The translations under genes and the position numbers were made by a program. Shown here piece by piece: positions 38,366 to 46,080 of a DNA stretch of 64,000 bases. The notes under the pieces were generated by a model. The model was not told the DNA's origin, made no database searches, and was given only the letters and a program-made list of their open reading frames with translations. Within the stretch, counting starts at the first letter, position 1; every line of letters starts with the position of its first letter. The DNA comes from Jiella pacifica. GTDB taxonomy: Bacteria > Pseudomonadota > Alphaproteobacteria > Rhizobiales > Rhizobiaceae. Location: NCBI RefSeq assembly GCF_010500815.1, contig NZ_JAAAMG010000001.1, forward strand, positions 62,001 through 126,000. The letters run 5' to 3'.

Positions 38366-39403
38366 CTAGCTGGCCTTGCCCATGGCGAGGTCGATCGCCT
38401 TGTTGCCGACTTCTTCGCCGACGTCGGCGATCCACGCCTCGCGGACGTTGACGCTGACTTCGGCGAAGCGGTCGAGCATCGCCTGGTCGGGCTCGATCAC
38501 GTCCATGCCGAGCGCCTCGAACTTCGGCCAGTACTGCTTCTTGTAATAGTCCTCGTTGGCGGCCTTGGCGCTATGGGTGTCGAACCATTCGGCAGCTTCC
38601 GTCAACGCGCTCCGCGCGCCCTCGTCCATCGCCTCCCAGCGGTCGGTCTTGACGAAGATGCCGATGGCGAAGGCGGTGACCGGGATGCGCAGCACCTGCT
38701 TGACCTGCTCCTGGATCGAGCGGCCGTTGATCGTGGAGACCGTCGCGACGGCGGCGTCCACCGTGCCGCGCTGGAGCGCCAGATAGAGTTCGGAGGAGGG
38801 GATGCGCACCGCCGCGCCGCCAAAGTCCTCGATCGCTTTCGTCGCCTCGAAGGAGACGACGCGCACGCGCTTGCCGCCGATGTCCTCGAGATCGCGGATG
38901 CCGGGAGCGCCGGTGCTCCAGATGATTTCCGGCTCCATGATGCCGCCGCCGAAGGACAGCGCGGTGATCCCCTGCTTGCCGAGTTCCTGGTTCATCAGCT
39001 CGAACAGCGGCGAGCCGCGCTTCAGACGGTCCGGATTCTCGTAGAGCGGCCCGACGACGCCGGGCAGCCCCATGATCCCTAGGATCGGCAGCGAGCGGGT
39101 GATGTAGCTCGTGGTGTGGAACATGAAGTCGATATTGCCGGAGCGCAGCGCCGGAAGCTGCTCGTCGGCCGAGAGCAGGCGGCCGGAATCGTAGAAGTCG
39201 ATCTTGACCGCGTCGCCATGCTTCTCGTTGACGTAGTCGACGAAGCCCTGGCTGCCGAAGGCGAGATCCTCGTAGGAGGGCGGCAGGTAGGTGACGCCGG
39301 TGAGCGTCGTCTGCGCCCGGGCCGGTCCCGGCCTGAGCCCGAACGCGGCGCCGGCGGATACAGCGCCGGTGCTGATCAGGAACTTGCGTCTGTCGATGGT
39401 CAT
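38366..39403 (-). CDS. TRAP transporter substrate-binding protein (DctP-type)
   Basis: Periplasmic receptor of 345 residues. It begins MTIDRRKFLISTG, a twin-arginine signal, so the folded receptor is probably exported by Tat; cleavage is expected after ARA near residue 30. The family region IGGKRVRVVSFEATKAIEDF near residue 165 contains the conserved arginine that binds the substrate carboxylate, followed by GTVDAAVATVSTI. GGAGG upstream supports the ATG at 39403. A carboxylate ligand is expected; the neighbouring CoA-transferase and lyase suggest a dicarboxylate. Confidence 0.9.
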   Translation of the reverse strand: MTIDRRKFLISTGAVSAGAAFGLRPGPARAQTTLTGVTYLPPSYEDLAFGSQGFVDYVNEKHGDAVKIDFYDSGRLLSADEQLPALRSGNIDFMFHTTSYITRSLPILGIMGLPGVVGPLYENPDRLKRGSPLFELMNQELGKQGITALSFGGGIMEPEIIWSTGAPGIRDLEDIGGKRVRVVSFEATKAIEDFGGAAVRIPSSELYLALQRGTVDAAVATVSTINGRSIQEQVKQVLRIPVTAFAIGIFVKTDRWEAMDEGARSALTEAAEWFDTHSAKAANEDYYKKQYWPKFEALGMDVIEPDQAMLDRFAEVSVNVREAWIADVGEEVGNKAIDLAMGKAS

Positions 39404-39429
39404 GTTTCTTCCTCCCAGATGAAGACGGT

Positions 39430-40728
39430 TTACTTGACGAGATTGGGCAGCCACAGGCTGAGCGCCGGAAACAGGACGAACAGCGCCAGCATCAGGAACT
39501 GGATGACGACGAAGGGAATGACCGAGCGGACGATTTCCTCGATCTTCAGCATCGGCGCGACGGCCTTCAGGGTGTAGAGATTGAGGCCGACCGGCGGGGT
39601 GATCACGGCGATCTCGAGGTTCATCACCAGAATGATCCCGAACCACAGCGGATCGTAGCCGAGCGTCGTGATCAGCGGCAGAAGGATCGGCGTCGTCACG
39701 ACGATCAGCGAGACGGCGTCGACCAGCATGCCGAGCGCGACGAGGGCCAGCATGATCAGCATCAGGATCGCTTCCGGCGGCAGGTCGGTGCCGATCAAAA
39801 GGCTGGCGATCGTGTCGGGCACCCGCACGAGGTTGAGATAGTCGCCGAAGATGCGGGCGCAGCCCATGATGATGAGGATCGCGCCGGAGATGCGGGCGCT
39901 CGACGCGAGGACCGCGACGATCCCCTTGGCGTCGAGGCAGCGGAAGATCGCGACGGCGACGAGAAATGCCCCGACGGCGCCGAAGGCCGCGGCCTCGCTC
40001 GGCGTCGCGATGCCGGAATAGATCGCCCCGAGGACGAGGACGACCAGGAGGGCGGCGTGCCAGATGCCCCCGAGGGCCCTCAGCCGGTCGCCCCAGGAAT
40101 ATTCCACCCGCTCGCCGCGCGGCGCCTCGGACGGATTCAGCAGCGCCCGGAAGTAGACGTAGACCGACAGCGCCAGGGCCAGGGTGATGCCGGGCACGAT
40201 GCCGCCGATGAAGAGATCCGCCACCGAGACGGACGAGACAGCGCCGTAGATGATCAAGGGGACGCTCGGCGGGATCAGCATGGCGAGGGCGCCGGAGCTG
40301 ACGACGCTGCCGGCGGCAAGCGTCCGCGAATAGCCCCGGTCGAGCATCTGCGGCACGGCGATCGACCCCACGGCGGCGACGCCGGCGATGGAGACGCCGC
40401 TGACTGCCCCGAACACCGCCGAGGCGCCGATCGTCGCGATCGCCAGCCCGCCGCGCAGCCATTGCAGCCAGATTACCGCGGCACGGAAGAGGTTCGCCCC
40501 GACCGGTGTGGCGGCGAGGAAGTTGCCCATCAGGACGAAGAGCGGCAGGGCGAGAAGCTCGAAACTGTTGAGCTGCCCGAACAGCGAGGTCGGCCCGAAG
40601 AAGAAGGCCATGGTGCCGCGGGTCATGTAGAGGCCGGCGAGACCGGCGGCGCCGAGGGCGAGGAAGATCGGCGCGCCGATTGCGATCAGCGCCAGCATGA
40701 TGACGACGACGATCACCGGCTCGATCAT
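39430..40728 (-). CDS. TRAP transporter large permease (DctM-type)
   Basis: A 432-residue inner-membrane protein with about twelve helices that couples solute import to a sodium gradient. Family segments include GVSIAGVAAVGSIAVPQML, then GSVVSSGALAMLIPPSVPLI and TPPVGLNLYTLKAVAP. It lies 26 bases before dctP on the minus strand. Confidence 0.92.
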   Translation of the reverse strand: MIEPVIVVVIMLALIAIGAPIFLALGAAGLAGLYMTRGTMAFFFGPTSLFGQLNSFELLALPLFVLMGNFLAATPVGANLFRAAVIWLQWLRGGLAIATIGASAVFGAVSGVSIAGVAAVGSIAVPQMLDRGYSRTLAAGSVVSSGALAMLIPPSVPLIIYGAVSSVSVADLFIGGIVPGITLALALSVYVYFRALLNPSEAPRGERVEYSWGDRLRALGGIWHAALLVVLVLGAIYSGIATPSEAAAFGAVGAFLVAVAIFRCLDAKGIVAVLASSARISGAILIIMGCARIFGDYLNLVRVPDTIASLLIGTDLPPEAILMLIMLALVALGMLVDAVSLIVVTTPILLPLITTLGYDPLWFGIILVMNLEIAVITPPVGLNLYTLKAVAPMLKIEEIVRSVIPFVVIQFLMLALFVLFPALSLWLPNLVK

Positions 40729-40788
40729 CGCGATGCTCCTGCACTCGCAGAGGCCGAAAGCTCGAACCTGCGCTCAGACGACCTACGC

Positions 40789-41982
40789 TCAGACGACATG
40801 GGCAGCCCTCAGATCGGCGATCTTCGCGTCGTCGTAGCCGAGCCATCCGCCAAGCACCGCGTCGGTGTGCTCGCCGAGTTCCGGGCCGGTGCGCTCGATT
40901 CCCCCCGGCGAGGCCGAGAGCTTGGGAAAGACGTTCTGCATGGCGATCGGCCCGATCTGCGGATCCTCGACCCGGGTGATCGACTGACGCGCCTGGAAGT
41001 GCGGATCGTCCAGCATGTCCGGTGCCTTGTAGGTGAGGCCGGCCGGAACACCGGCCTCCGCCAGGAGGTCGACGATCTCGTGGGCGGTGTGCTTCGCCGT
41101 CCATTCGGCGACGACGGCATCGCATTCGCTCTGGTTGCGGCCGCGGGCACGGTGGTTGGCGAAGCGCTCGTCCTCGGCGAGTTCCGGCCGGCCCATCGCC
41201 TGCGACAGGCGGCGGAACAGGCTGTCCTGATTGGCGCCGATAATCACCGTCTCGCCGTCCCCGGTCGGATAGGCGTTGGACGGGGCGATGCCGGGCAGAA
41301 AACTGCCGGAACGCTCGCGCACGTGGCCGCCGCCGTCATATTCGGAGACGACGCTTTCCATCACCGACAGCACTGCCTCGAAGATCGAGGCGTCGACCAT
41401 CTGGCCTTCTCCGGTGCGCTGTCTGTGATGAAGCGCCAGGAGGGCGCCCTGAAAGCCGCTCTGGCCGGCCAGCGTGTCGCCGATCGAGATGCCGGCGCGG
41501 ACCGGCGGGCGGTCGGGATAGCCGGCGATGTAGCGCAGGCCACCCATCGCCTCGCACACCGAGGCGAAACCGGCGCGATCCGCATAGGGGCCGGTCTGGC
41601 CGAAACCGGTGACGCGGACCATGATCAGCGCCGGATTGATCGCCTTCAGCGCGTCGTAGCCGAGGCCCCACTCCTCCATGCGGCCGACGCGGAAGTTCTC
41701 CACCAGGATGTCGGTCTTTGCCGCGAGTTCGCGCACGACGCCCTGGGCTTCGGGCTTGCGAAGGTCGAGCGTCAGCGACTTCTTGCCCCGGGCGATGACC
41801 GGCCACCACAGCGGGCGGCCCTCGGCGTCCGTCCGCCCCCACTGGCGCATGGCGTCGCCGGCCTTCGGCGGCTCGATCTTGACGACCTCGGCACCGAAAT
41901 CGGCGAGCAGCTGCCCGCAGAACGGGCCGGCGATCAGCTGGCCCATTTCGAGAACGCGGATTCCCGCGAGCGGTCCTGGCAT
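40789..41982 (-). CDS. CaiB/BaiF-type (class III) CoA-transferase
   Basis: A 397-residue family III CoA-transferase, expected to move CoA from succinyl-CoA or a similar donor to the imported acid. The N-terminal MPGPLAGIRVLEMGQLIAGP is canonical, FGAEVVKIEPP follows, and D169 in GISIGDTLAG is the expected nucleophilic aspartate. GGGAGGAAGG precedes the ATG at 41982. It is the first gene of the minus-strand operon (CoA-transferase, dctM, dctP, dctQ, HMG-CoA-lyase-like). The human relative SUGCT uses glutarate and 3-hydroxy-3-methylglutarate, which fits the lyase in this operon. Confidence 0.88.
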   Translation of the reverse strand: MPGPLAGIRVLEMGQLIAGPFCGQLLADFGAEVVKIEPPKAGDAMRQWGRTDAEGRPLWWPVIARGKKSLTLDLRKPEAQGVVRELAAKTDILVENFRVGRMEEWGLGYDALKAINPALIMVRVTGFGQTGPYADRAGFASVCEAMGGLRYIAGYPDRPPVRAGISIGDTLAGQSGFQGALLALHHRQRTGEGQMVDASIFEAVLSVMESVVSEYDGGGHVRERSGSFLPGIAPSNAYPTGDGETVIIGANQDSLFRRLSQAMGRPELAEDERFANHRARGRNQSECDAVVAEWTAKHTAHEIVDLLAEAGVPAGLTYKAPDMLDDPHFQARQSITRVEDPQIGPIAMQNVFPKLSASPGGIERTGPELGEHTDAVLGGWLGYDDAKIADLRAAHVV

Positions 41983-42066
41983 CCTTCCTCCCGATGACGG
42001 GGCGTGCAAGCCACCCCTCGCGCCCTCTCCCAACGGCGCCGTCACTTCCGTCCGATAGTGAAGCTC

Positions 42067-42130
42067 ATTGTATCCAATCGGTCAATAGATTTAGGGTGTG
42101 CCTCCGCCAAAGCCCTGAAATTGTATCCAA
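42067..42130. promoter_or_regulatory. Paired GntR-type boxes in the divergent spacer
   Basis: ATTGTATCCAA occurs twice in the same orientation, at 42067-42077 and 42120-42130, 53 bases apart (five helical turns). TTGTATCCAA differs at one base from the palindrome TTGTATACAA found in FCD-type GntR operators. The pair lies between the CoA-transferase start and the GntR gene. Confidence 0.6.
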
Positions 42131-42141
42131 CGAGGCGAAAG

Positions 42142-42819
42142 ATGGCATCACCGAAGCAAGACGGCAGGGCAGGGCTTCGCATGGCCGACCGGGTCTATGA
42201 GGAGATCCGGCGGGAGATCGTCGGCGGCCGTCTGGCGCCCGGCGAGAAGATCACCGAGGCCGTTCTCGCCGAGCGCTTCGGGGCGAGCCGCACGCCGGTC
42301 CGCTCGGCCATCGTGCGGCTCGCCGGCGACGGCTTCGTCGACATGACGCCGCATTCGGGCACCGTGGTGAAGCACCGCACCCAAGGCGAAGTTTCGGAGA
42401 TCTACGAGGTCCGGGCGCTTCTGGAGAGCACGGCGGCGGGTCTTGCGGCACAGCGGCGCGACCAGCGCGACCTCGACGAACTGGAGGAACTCCAGCGCGG
42501 GATGGAGGCGGCTTCCGGCCTGAGCTGGGAGGCGGACGAGGCGGGCGTCGAGCGGGTCTCCGCGCTCAACCAGGCCTTCCACCGGCGGATTCTCGCGGCA
42601 TCGCGCAACGTGACGCTGGCCGAATCGGCCGCCCGGTTGATGAACATCGGCTTCCTCATCAACACCTATGCGCGGTTCTCGCGTCAGGAGTTCGAGCGCA
42701 GTCTGTTCGAGCACCGCCAGCTCATCGCGGCGCTCGTCTCGCGCGATCCGGCCTGGGCCGAGGCGGTGATGCGGGCCCATATCCTCGGGGCCCGCAACAG
42801 CCTCGCGGCCGAGCAGTAA
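42142..42819 (+). CDS. GntR-family regulator (FCD subfamily) of the TRAP/CoA-transferase operon
   Basis: A 225-residue regulator. The winged helix (about 12-75) contains TEAVLAERFGASRTPVRSAI and the FCD ligand domain covers about 85-215. The ATG at 42142 follows GAGG at a 6-base spacer. It is divergent from the CoA-transferase/TRAP/lyase operon with two candidate operators between, so it is probably its substrate-responsive repressor. Confidence 0.88.
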   Translation: MASPKQDGRAGLRMADRVYEEIRREIVGGRLAPGEKITEAVLAERFGASRTPVRSAIVRLAGDGFVDMTPHSGTVVKHRTQGEVSEIYEVRALLESTAAGLAAQRRDQRDLDELEELQRGMEAASGLSWEADEAGVERVSALNQAFHRRILAASRNVTLAESAARLMNIGFLINTYARFSRQEFERSLFEHRQLIAALVSRDPAWAEAVMRAHILGARNSLAAEQ

Positions 42820-42917
42820 AGGGATCGTGCGGCGACCGCGGCCGCCGGCCACGTTCGGCTCCGTCCCCCCGACGACGTCCCATGCCGGCGAGAGTCAGCC
42901 CGGCGCAAACTCCAATG

Positions 42918-42934
42918 GTTAACCCTCGTTAACC
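42918..42934. promoter_or_regulatory. Tandem GTTAACC motif upstream of minC
   Basis: GTTAACC occurs at 42918-42924 and 42928-42934, a 10-base period, about 30-45 bases before minC. TTAA pairs of this kind resemble CtrA boxes (TTAA-N7-TTAA), but the spacing here is N6, so the assignment is tentative. Confidence 0.35.
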
Positions 42935-42964
42935 GGCTCCTTTCGCCAACAGATACCGTGGACC

Positions 42965-43735
42965 ATGACGAAGACGCTTGCCAAGACGCTGACCGACACC
43001 CGCCCGATCCGCCTCAAGGGACGGTCGTTCCTGGCGCTGGTGCTGTCGCCCGAGCTGCCGTTCTCCAACTGGCTGGAGCGGCTCGACGATCTCGCCGCTC
43101 GCTCCACCGGCTTCTTTCTCGGCCGCCCGATCGTCCTCGACCTCGAGGGCGTCGACGTCACGCAGGCCGACCTGAAGGACCTGCTCGGCGAACTCGGCGA
43201 GCGCGGCGTGCGCGTCATGGGGATCGAGGGCGTGCGCGGCTCGGTCCTCGCTCCCAACATGCCGCCGCTGATGAAGGGCGGCCGTCCGGCCGGCGACATC
43301 GAGCCCGAACCCACCCCGGCGCCGGCACCGACGGCCAGCGACAGCCAGACCGCGGAGCCGCCGAAAAAGGCCGAGCCCGCCATCGAGGTCCATGCGCAGC
43401 GCGCGGCCTCCTCCATCGTGATCACCGAGCCGGTGCGCTCCGGCCAGTCGGTGATCTTTCCCGAGGGCGACGTCACCATTCTCGGCTCCGTCGCCTCGGG
43501 GGCGGAAGTCGTCGCCGGCGGTTCGATCCACATCTACGGCACGCTGCGCGGTCGGGCGCTGGCCGGCTCGGTCGGCAATGCCTCCGCGCGGATTTTCTGC
43601 CGCAAGCTGGAGGCCGAGCTTCTGGCGATCGACGGGCTCTACAAAATGCCCGACGACATGGATCCCCAACATCGCGGCCAGCCCGTCGTGGTCTGGCTCG
43701 AAGGCGACACCATCAAAGCCGAAAGGCTGGCCTGA
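42965..43735 (+). CDS. minC: Septum site-determining protein MinC
   Basis: Inhibitor of FtsZ assembly that blocks division near the poles when recruited by MinD. It has 256 residues. The N-terminal domain (about 10-105) begins IRLKGRSFLALVLSP. A proline/alanine/glutamate-rich linker spans about 115-145, and the C-terminal beta-helix domain (about 150-250) carries VASGAEVVAGGSIHIYGTLR and GRALAG for MinD binding. It is first of minCDE and 34 bases from minD. Confidence 0.95.
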   Translation: MTKTLAKTLTDTRPIRLKGRSFLALVLSPELPFSNWLERLDDLAARSTGFFLGRPIVLDLEGVDVTQADLKDLLGELGERGVRVMGIEGVRGSVLAPNMPPLMKGGRPAGDIEPEPTPAPAPTASDSQTAEPPKKAEPAIEVHAQRAASSIVITEPVRSGQSVIFPEGDVTILGSVASGAEVVAGGSIHIYGTLRGRALAGSVGNASARIFCRKLEAELLAIDGLYKMPDDMDPQHRGQPVVVWLEGDTIKAERLA

Positions 43736-43769
43736 GGCCATGACGGCTGGGCAATAGCAGGAGAATGAC

Positions 43770-44585
43770 ATGGCGAAAGTGATCGTGGTGACATCGGGCA
43801 AGGGTGGCGTCGGCAAGACGACGTCGACGGCCGCCCTCGGGGCGGCGCTCGCCCAAAGGGGCGAGAAGACCGTCGTCGTCGACTTCGACGTGGGCTTGCG
43901 CAATCTCGACCTCGTGATGGGGGCCGAGCGCCGGGTGGTCTACGATCTGATCAACGTCGTCCAGGGCGATGCCAAGCTCAGCCAGGCGTTGATCCGCGAC
44001 AAGCGGCTGGAGACGCTGTACCTTCTGCCGGCGTCCCAGACCCGCGACAAGGACAACCTGACGGCCGAGGGCGTCGAGCGGGTGATCGACGAACTGCGCA
44101 AGACGTTCGACTGGATCATCTGCGATTCGCCGGCCGGCATCGAGCGCGGCGCCACGCTCGCCATGCGCCATGCCGACACCGCCGTCGTGGTGACCAATCC
44201 GGAAGTCTCCTCGGTGCGCGATTCCGACCGCATCATCGGCCTGCTCGACGCCAAGACCAAGAAGGCCGAGAATGGCGAGCGGATGGAGAAGCACCTGCTT
44301 CTCACCCGCTACGATCCGGCCCGGGCCGAGCGCGGCGACATGCTGAAGGTCGACGACGTCTTGGAGATCCTGTCGATCCCGCTGCTCGGCATCATTCCCG
44401 AATCGATGGACGTGCTGCGCGCTTCCAATCTCGGCTCCCCCGTGACGCTCGCCGACGTCACCTGCGCACCCGCGCTCGCCTATCGCGACGCCGCGCGCCG
44501 GCTCGCCGGCGAACAGGTGCCGATGACCATCCCGGGCGAGCGCCGCGGCTTCATGAACAAGCTTTTCGGTCGGAGGGCCGCATGA
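43770..44585 (+). CDS. minD: Septum site-determining ATPase MinD
   Basis: Membrane-binding ParA/MinD ATPase of 271 residues. It carries the deviant Walker [14 protein letters not shown] at about 12-24, switch [19 protein letters not shown], Walker B-like [14 protein letters not shown] and a C-terminal basic amphipathic tail ([13 protein letters not shown]) for membrane attachment. It recruits MinC and oscillates with MinE. The stop overlaps the minE start by four bases. Confidence 0.97.
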   Translation: MAKVIVVTSGKGGVGKTTSTAALGAALAQRGEKTVVVDFDVGLRNLDLVMGAERRVVYDLINVVQGDAKLSQALIRDKRLETLYLLPASQTRDKDNLTAEGVERVIDELRKTFDWIICDSPAGIERGATLAMRHADTAVVVTNPEVSSVRDSDRIIGLLDAKTKKAENGERMEKHLLLTRYDPARAERGDMLKVDDVLEILSIPLLGIIPESMDVLRASNLGSPVTLADVTCAPALAYRDAARRLAGEQVPMTIPGERRGFMNKLFGRRAA

Positions 44586-44845
44586 GCCTCTTCAGCTTCC
44601 TGAACAGGCGGAGCTCCGCGCCGATGGCGCGCGAGCGACTGCAGGTCCTTCTCGCCCACGAACGCGCCCAGGTGGGGCATTCCGACCTCGTCGGCCTGTT
44701 GCGCGAGGAGATCCTCGCGGTGATCGCCCGACACGTCCAACTCGACCAGGACAAGGTGAACGTCACGATGCAGCGGGGCGAGAACGTTTCGACCCTCGAG
44801 GTCGACATCGAAATCCCGGTGACGGCCAGCGTCCGGGCGGCCTGA
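44582..44845 (+). CDS. minE: Cell division topological specificity factor MinE
   Basis: An 87-residue protein that stimulates MinD ATPase and restricts MinCD to the poles. The N-terminal membrane/MinD-binding segment is [20 protein letters not shown]; the following [11 protein letters not shown] and the C-terminal dimer domain match the family. It is translationally coupled to minD by ATGA. Confidence 0.96.
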   Translation: MSLFSFLNRRSSAPMARERLQVLLAHERAQVGHSDLVGLLREEILAVIARHVQLDQDKVNVTMQRGENVSTLEVDIEIPVTASVRAA

Positions 44846-44865
44846 GGCCACCTAGAAGCTCCGCG

Positions 44866-45014
44866 GGAGCGCGGTCCGGCTCAATGGGAGCCTATCGCGC
44901 TCCGACACGTTGATCTGACGCATGGCCCATCGGAAAGTCGTCGACTTTTCGGGATCGTGCATCGGTTTTTGCGCACGATCTGATCCGAACAGTCTGCGAC
45001 TTTCCGGGATCGTG
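44866..45014. repeat. Mosaic palindromic intergenic element
   Basis: Several nested repeats follow minE. GGAGCGCG/CGCGCTCC are at 44866-44873 and 44896-44903. CGGAAAGTCG (44931-44940) is the reverse complement of the start of CGACTTTCCGGGATCGTG at 44997-45014, which is repeated with one difference at 44942-44959. GATCGTGC/GCACGATC are at 44953-44960 and 44973-44980. This resembles the intergenic mosaic elements (RIME-like) of rhizobia; family assignment is by general form only. Confidence 0.6.
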
Positions 45015-45071
45015 TTCTGAAGCGCCGCCCCTTCGGCATGAGGCCAGGGGCCGGCAAGTCGAAAGGAGAGA

Positions 45072-45224
45072 ATGATGAGCCGAGCACAGCTGATCACTCG
45101 ACTGCAGGAACTGCAGAAGATGCCGAAGTTCGAAAAGCGCGACATCCGCTCGATCGCCGGCTTCCTGCCAAACGAGGCGCTGGAAAAGCACGTCCAGGCC
45201 TGCGAGGAAGCCGCCCAGCGCTGA
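45072..45224 (+). CDS. Small hypothetical protein, 50 residues
   Basis: An open frame from ATG 45072 (second ATG 45075) to TGA 45222-45224 with a strong AGGAG at 45064-45068. The product begins MMSRAQLITRLQELQ and ends CEEAAQR. It is charged, probably helical, with no signal or membrane segment, and contains one cysteine (CEEA). I do not recognise a family. The ribosome site and balanced composition support it being real. It directly follows the mosaic repeat. Confidence 0.55.
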   Translation: MMSRAQLITRLQELQKMPKFEKRDIRSIAGFLPNEALEKHVQACEEAAQR

Positions 45225-45320
45225 GGCGCAGGGCCGGATCAGGCAAGCAGGCCGGAACCGCCTGCATCCACGACATTCGAGGCGTCCGCCGGATCCCCCG
45301 GCGGGCGCCTCTCTGCATCG

Positions 45321-45650
45321 TCACCGCCGCCGCTTCGTCGGCGCGTGAAAATCCGGCGGTTTGCCGGCGATCCAGCGCAGGAACGGCTGCAGTTCCGGGC
45401 TCCCGGCGACCGGTTCGCCGGCCGCGGACATGCGGGCGAGCTCGTGATTGGTGAAGGTGGCGTGGAGCGTGCGGTGGCAGATCGGGTGGACCGGCTCGGT
45501 CGTCCGCCCGCCGCGGCTCTTGGGCAGCGGGTGGTGCCATTCGACCCGGCGGCCAAGGGGCCGGCCGCAGAGCCAGCAGGTGGCGGGCGCCGAAGCGGCA
45601 GCGGAGGCGAGGGGCGGGCCTGCGGCGCGATCGAAAGGTCGTCTGGGCAT
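45321..45650 (-). CDS. HNH-domain nuclease-like protein
   Basis: A 109-residue protein with an HNH fold: a zinc-type CWLCGRPL knuckle, the EWHHPLPKSRGG core (His-His of the beta-beta-alpha motif) and HPICHRTLHATFTNHEL completing it. Small chromosomal HNH proteins like this are widespread in Hyphomicrobiales; the target is unknown and there is no restriction methylase or phage gene nearby. The start at 45650 is the first in-frame ATG. Confidence 0.8.
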   Translation of the reverse strand: MPRRPFDRAAGPPLASAAASAPATCWLCGRPLGRRVEWHHPLPKSRGGRTTEPVHPICHRTLHATFTNHELARMSAAGEPVAGSPELQPFLRWIAGKPPDFHAPTKRRR

Positions 45651-46080
45651 CGACGGGGAAGATGGGGCGGGGCGTGGACGGCGTCACCTGCGATGCTTTG
45701 TGCCGGCCCCGCCGTCGCGCCAGCCAAGGCTGCTCTGACCGATGTCGACAATAGTCTCAACTATCCGACACCGCCCGGCCGGCTGTCGCCTTTCGGCAGT
45801 GTCCCAGTCTCTCGACGGTGCCGGAGTCGCAAAGACCCTCACGTCTCGTCATCCCGGCCCCTGAGCCGGGATCCATTCCAAATCGGCGAGACTGCCGCAA
45901 GGATGGGATGCCAACTGATTGATTCTGAACCGAATAGACGTGTCGATGCAGAGGCATGGATCCCGGCTCGGGGGCCGGGATGACGAGACTTTGATGTTCG
46001 GCCCGTCCGCTCCGACGCTGTGGAAAGGACGGGCTCATGAACCAAGCGGAACGAGCAGGATGACGGCCGGTCCAGCGTCC
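45651..46080. other. Gene-free region containing a palindromic element
   Basis: No gene is credible. The stretch is dominated by the 145-base inverted-repeat element at 45844-45988; the rest shows no clear signal. Confidence 0.5.
45844..45988. repeat. MITE-like element with 33-bp inverted arms
   Basis: The arms are at 45844-45876 and 45956-45988 and match at 32 of 33 bases when one is reverse-complemented. Each begins TCTCGTCATCCCGGC and is itself palindromic (CCCGGC...GCCGGG, then ATCCAT). They flank 79 bases of non-repetitive sequence. CGTCATCCCGG...CCGGGATCCA palindromes are common dispersed repeats in Alphaproteobacteria. There is no transposase and no clear target-site duplication. Confidence 0.75.

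Noticed and set aside
40057-41997. Long open frame (646 codons) antisense to dctM and the CoA-transferase
   Set aside because: It spans two well-supported genes on the other strand and has a low-complexity Arg/Asp/Gly composition.
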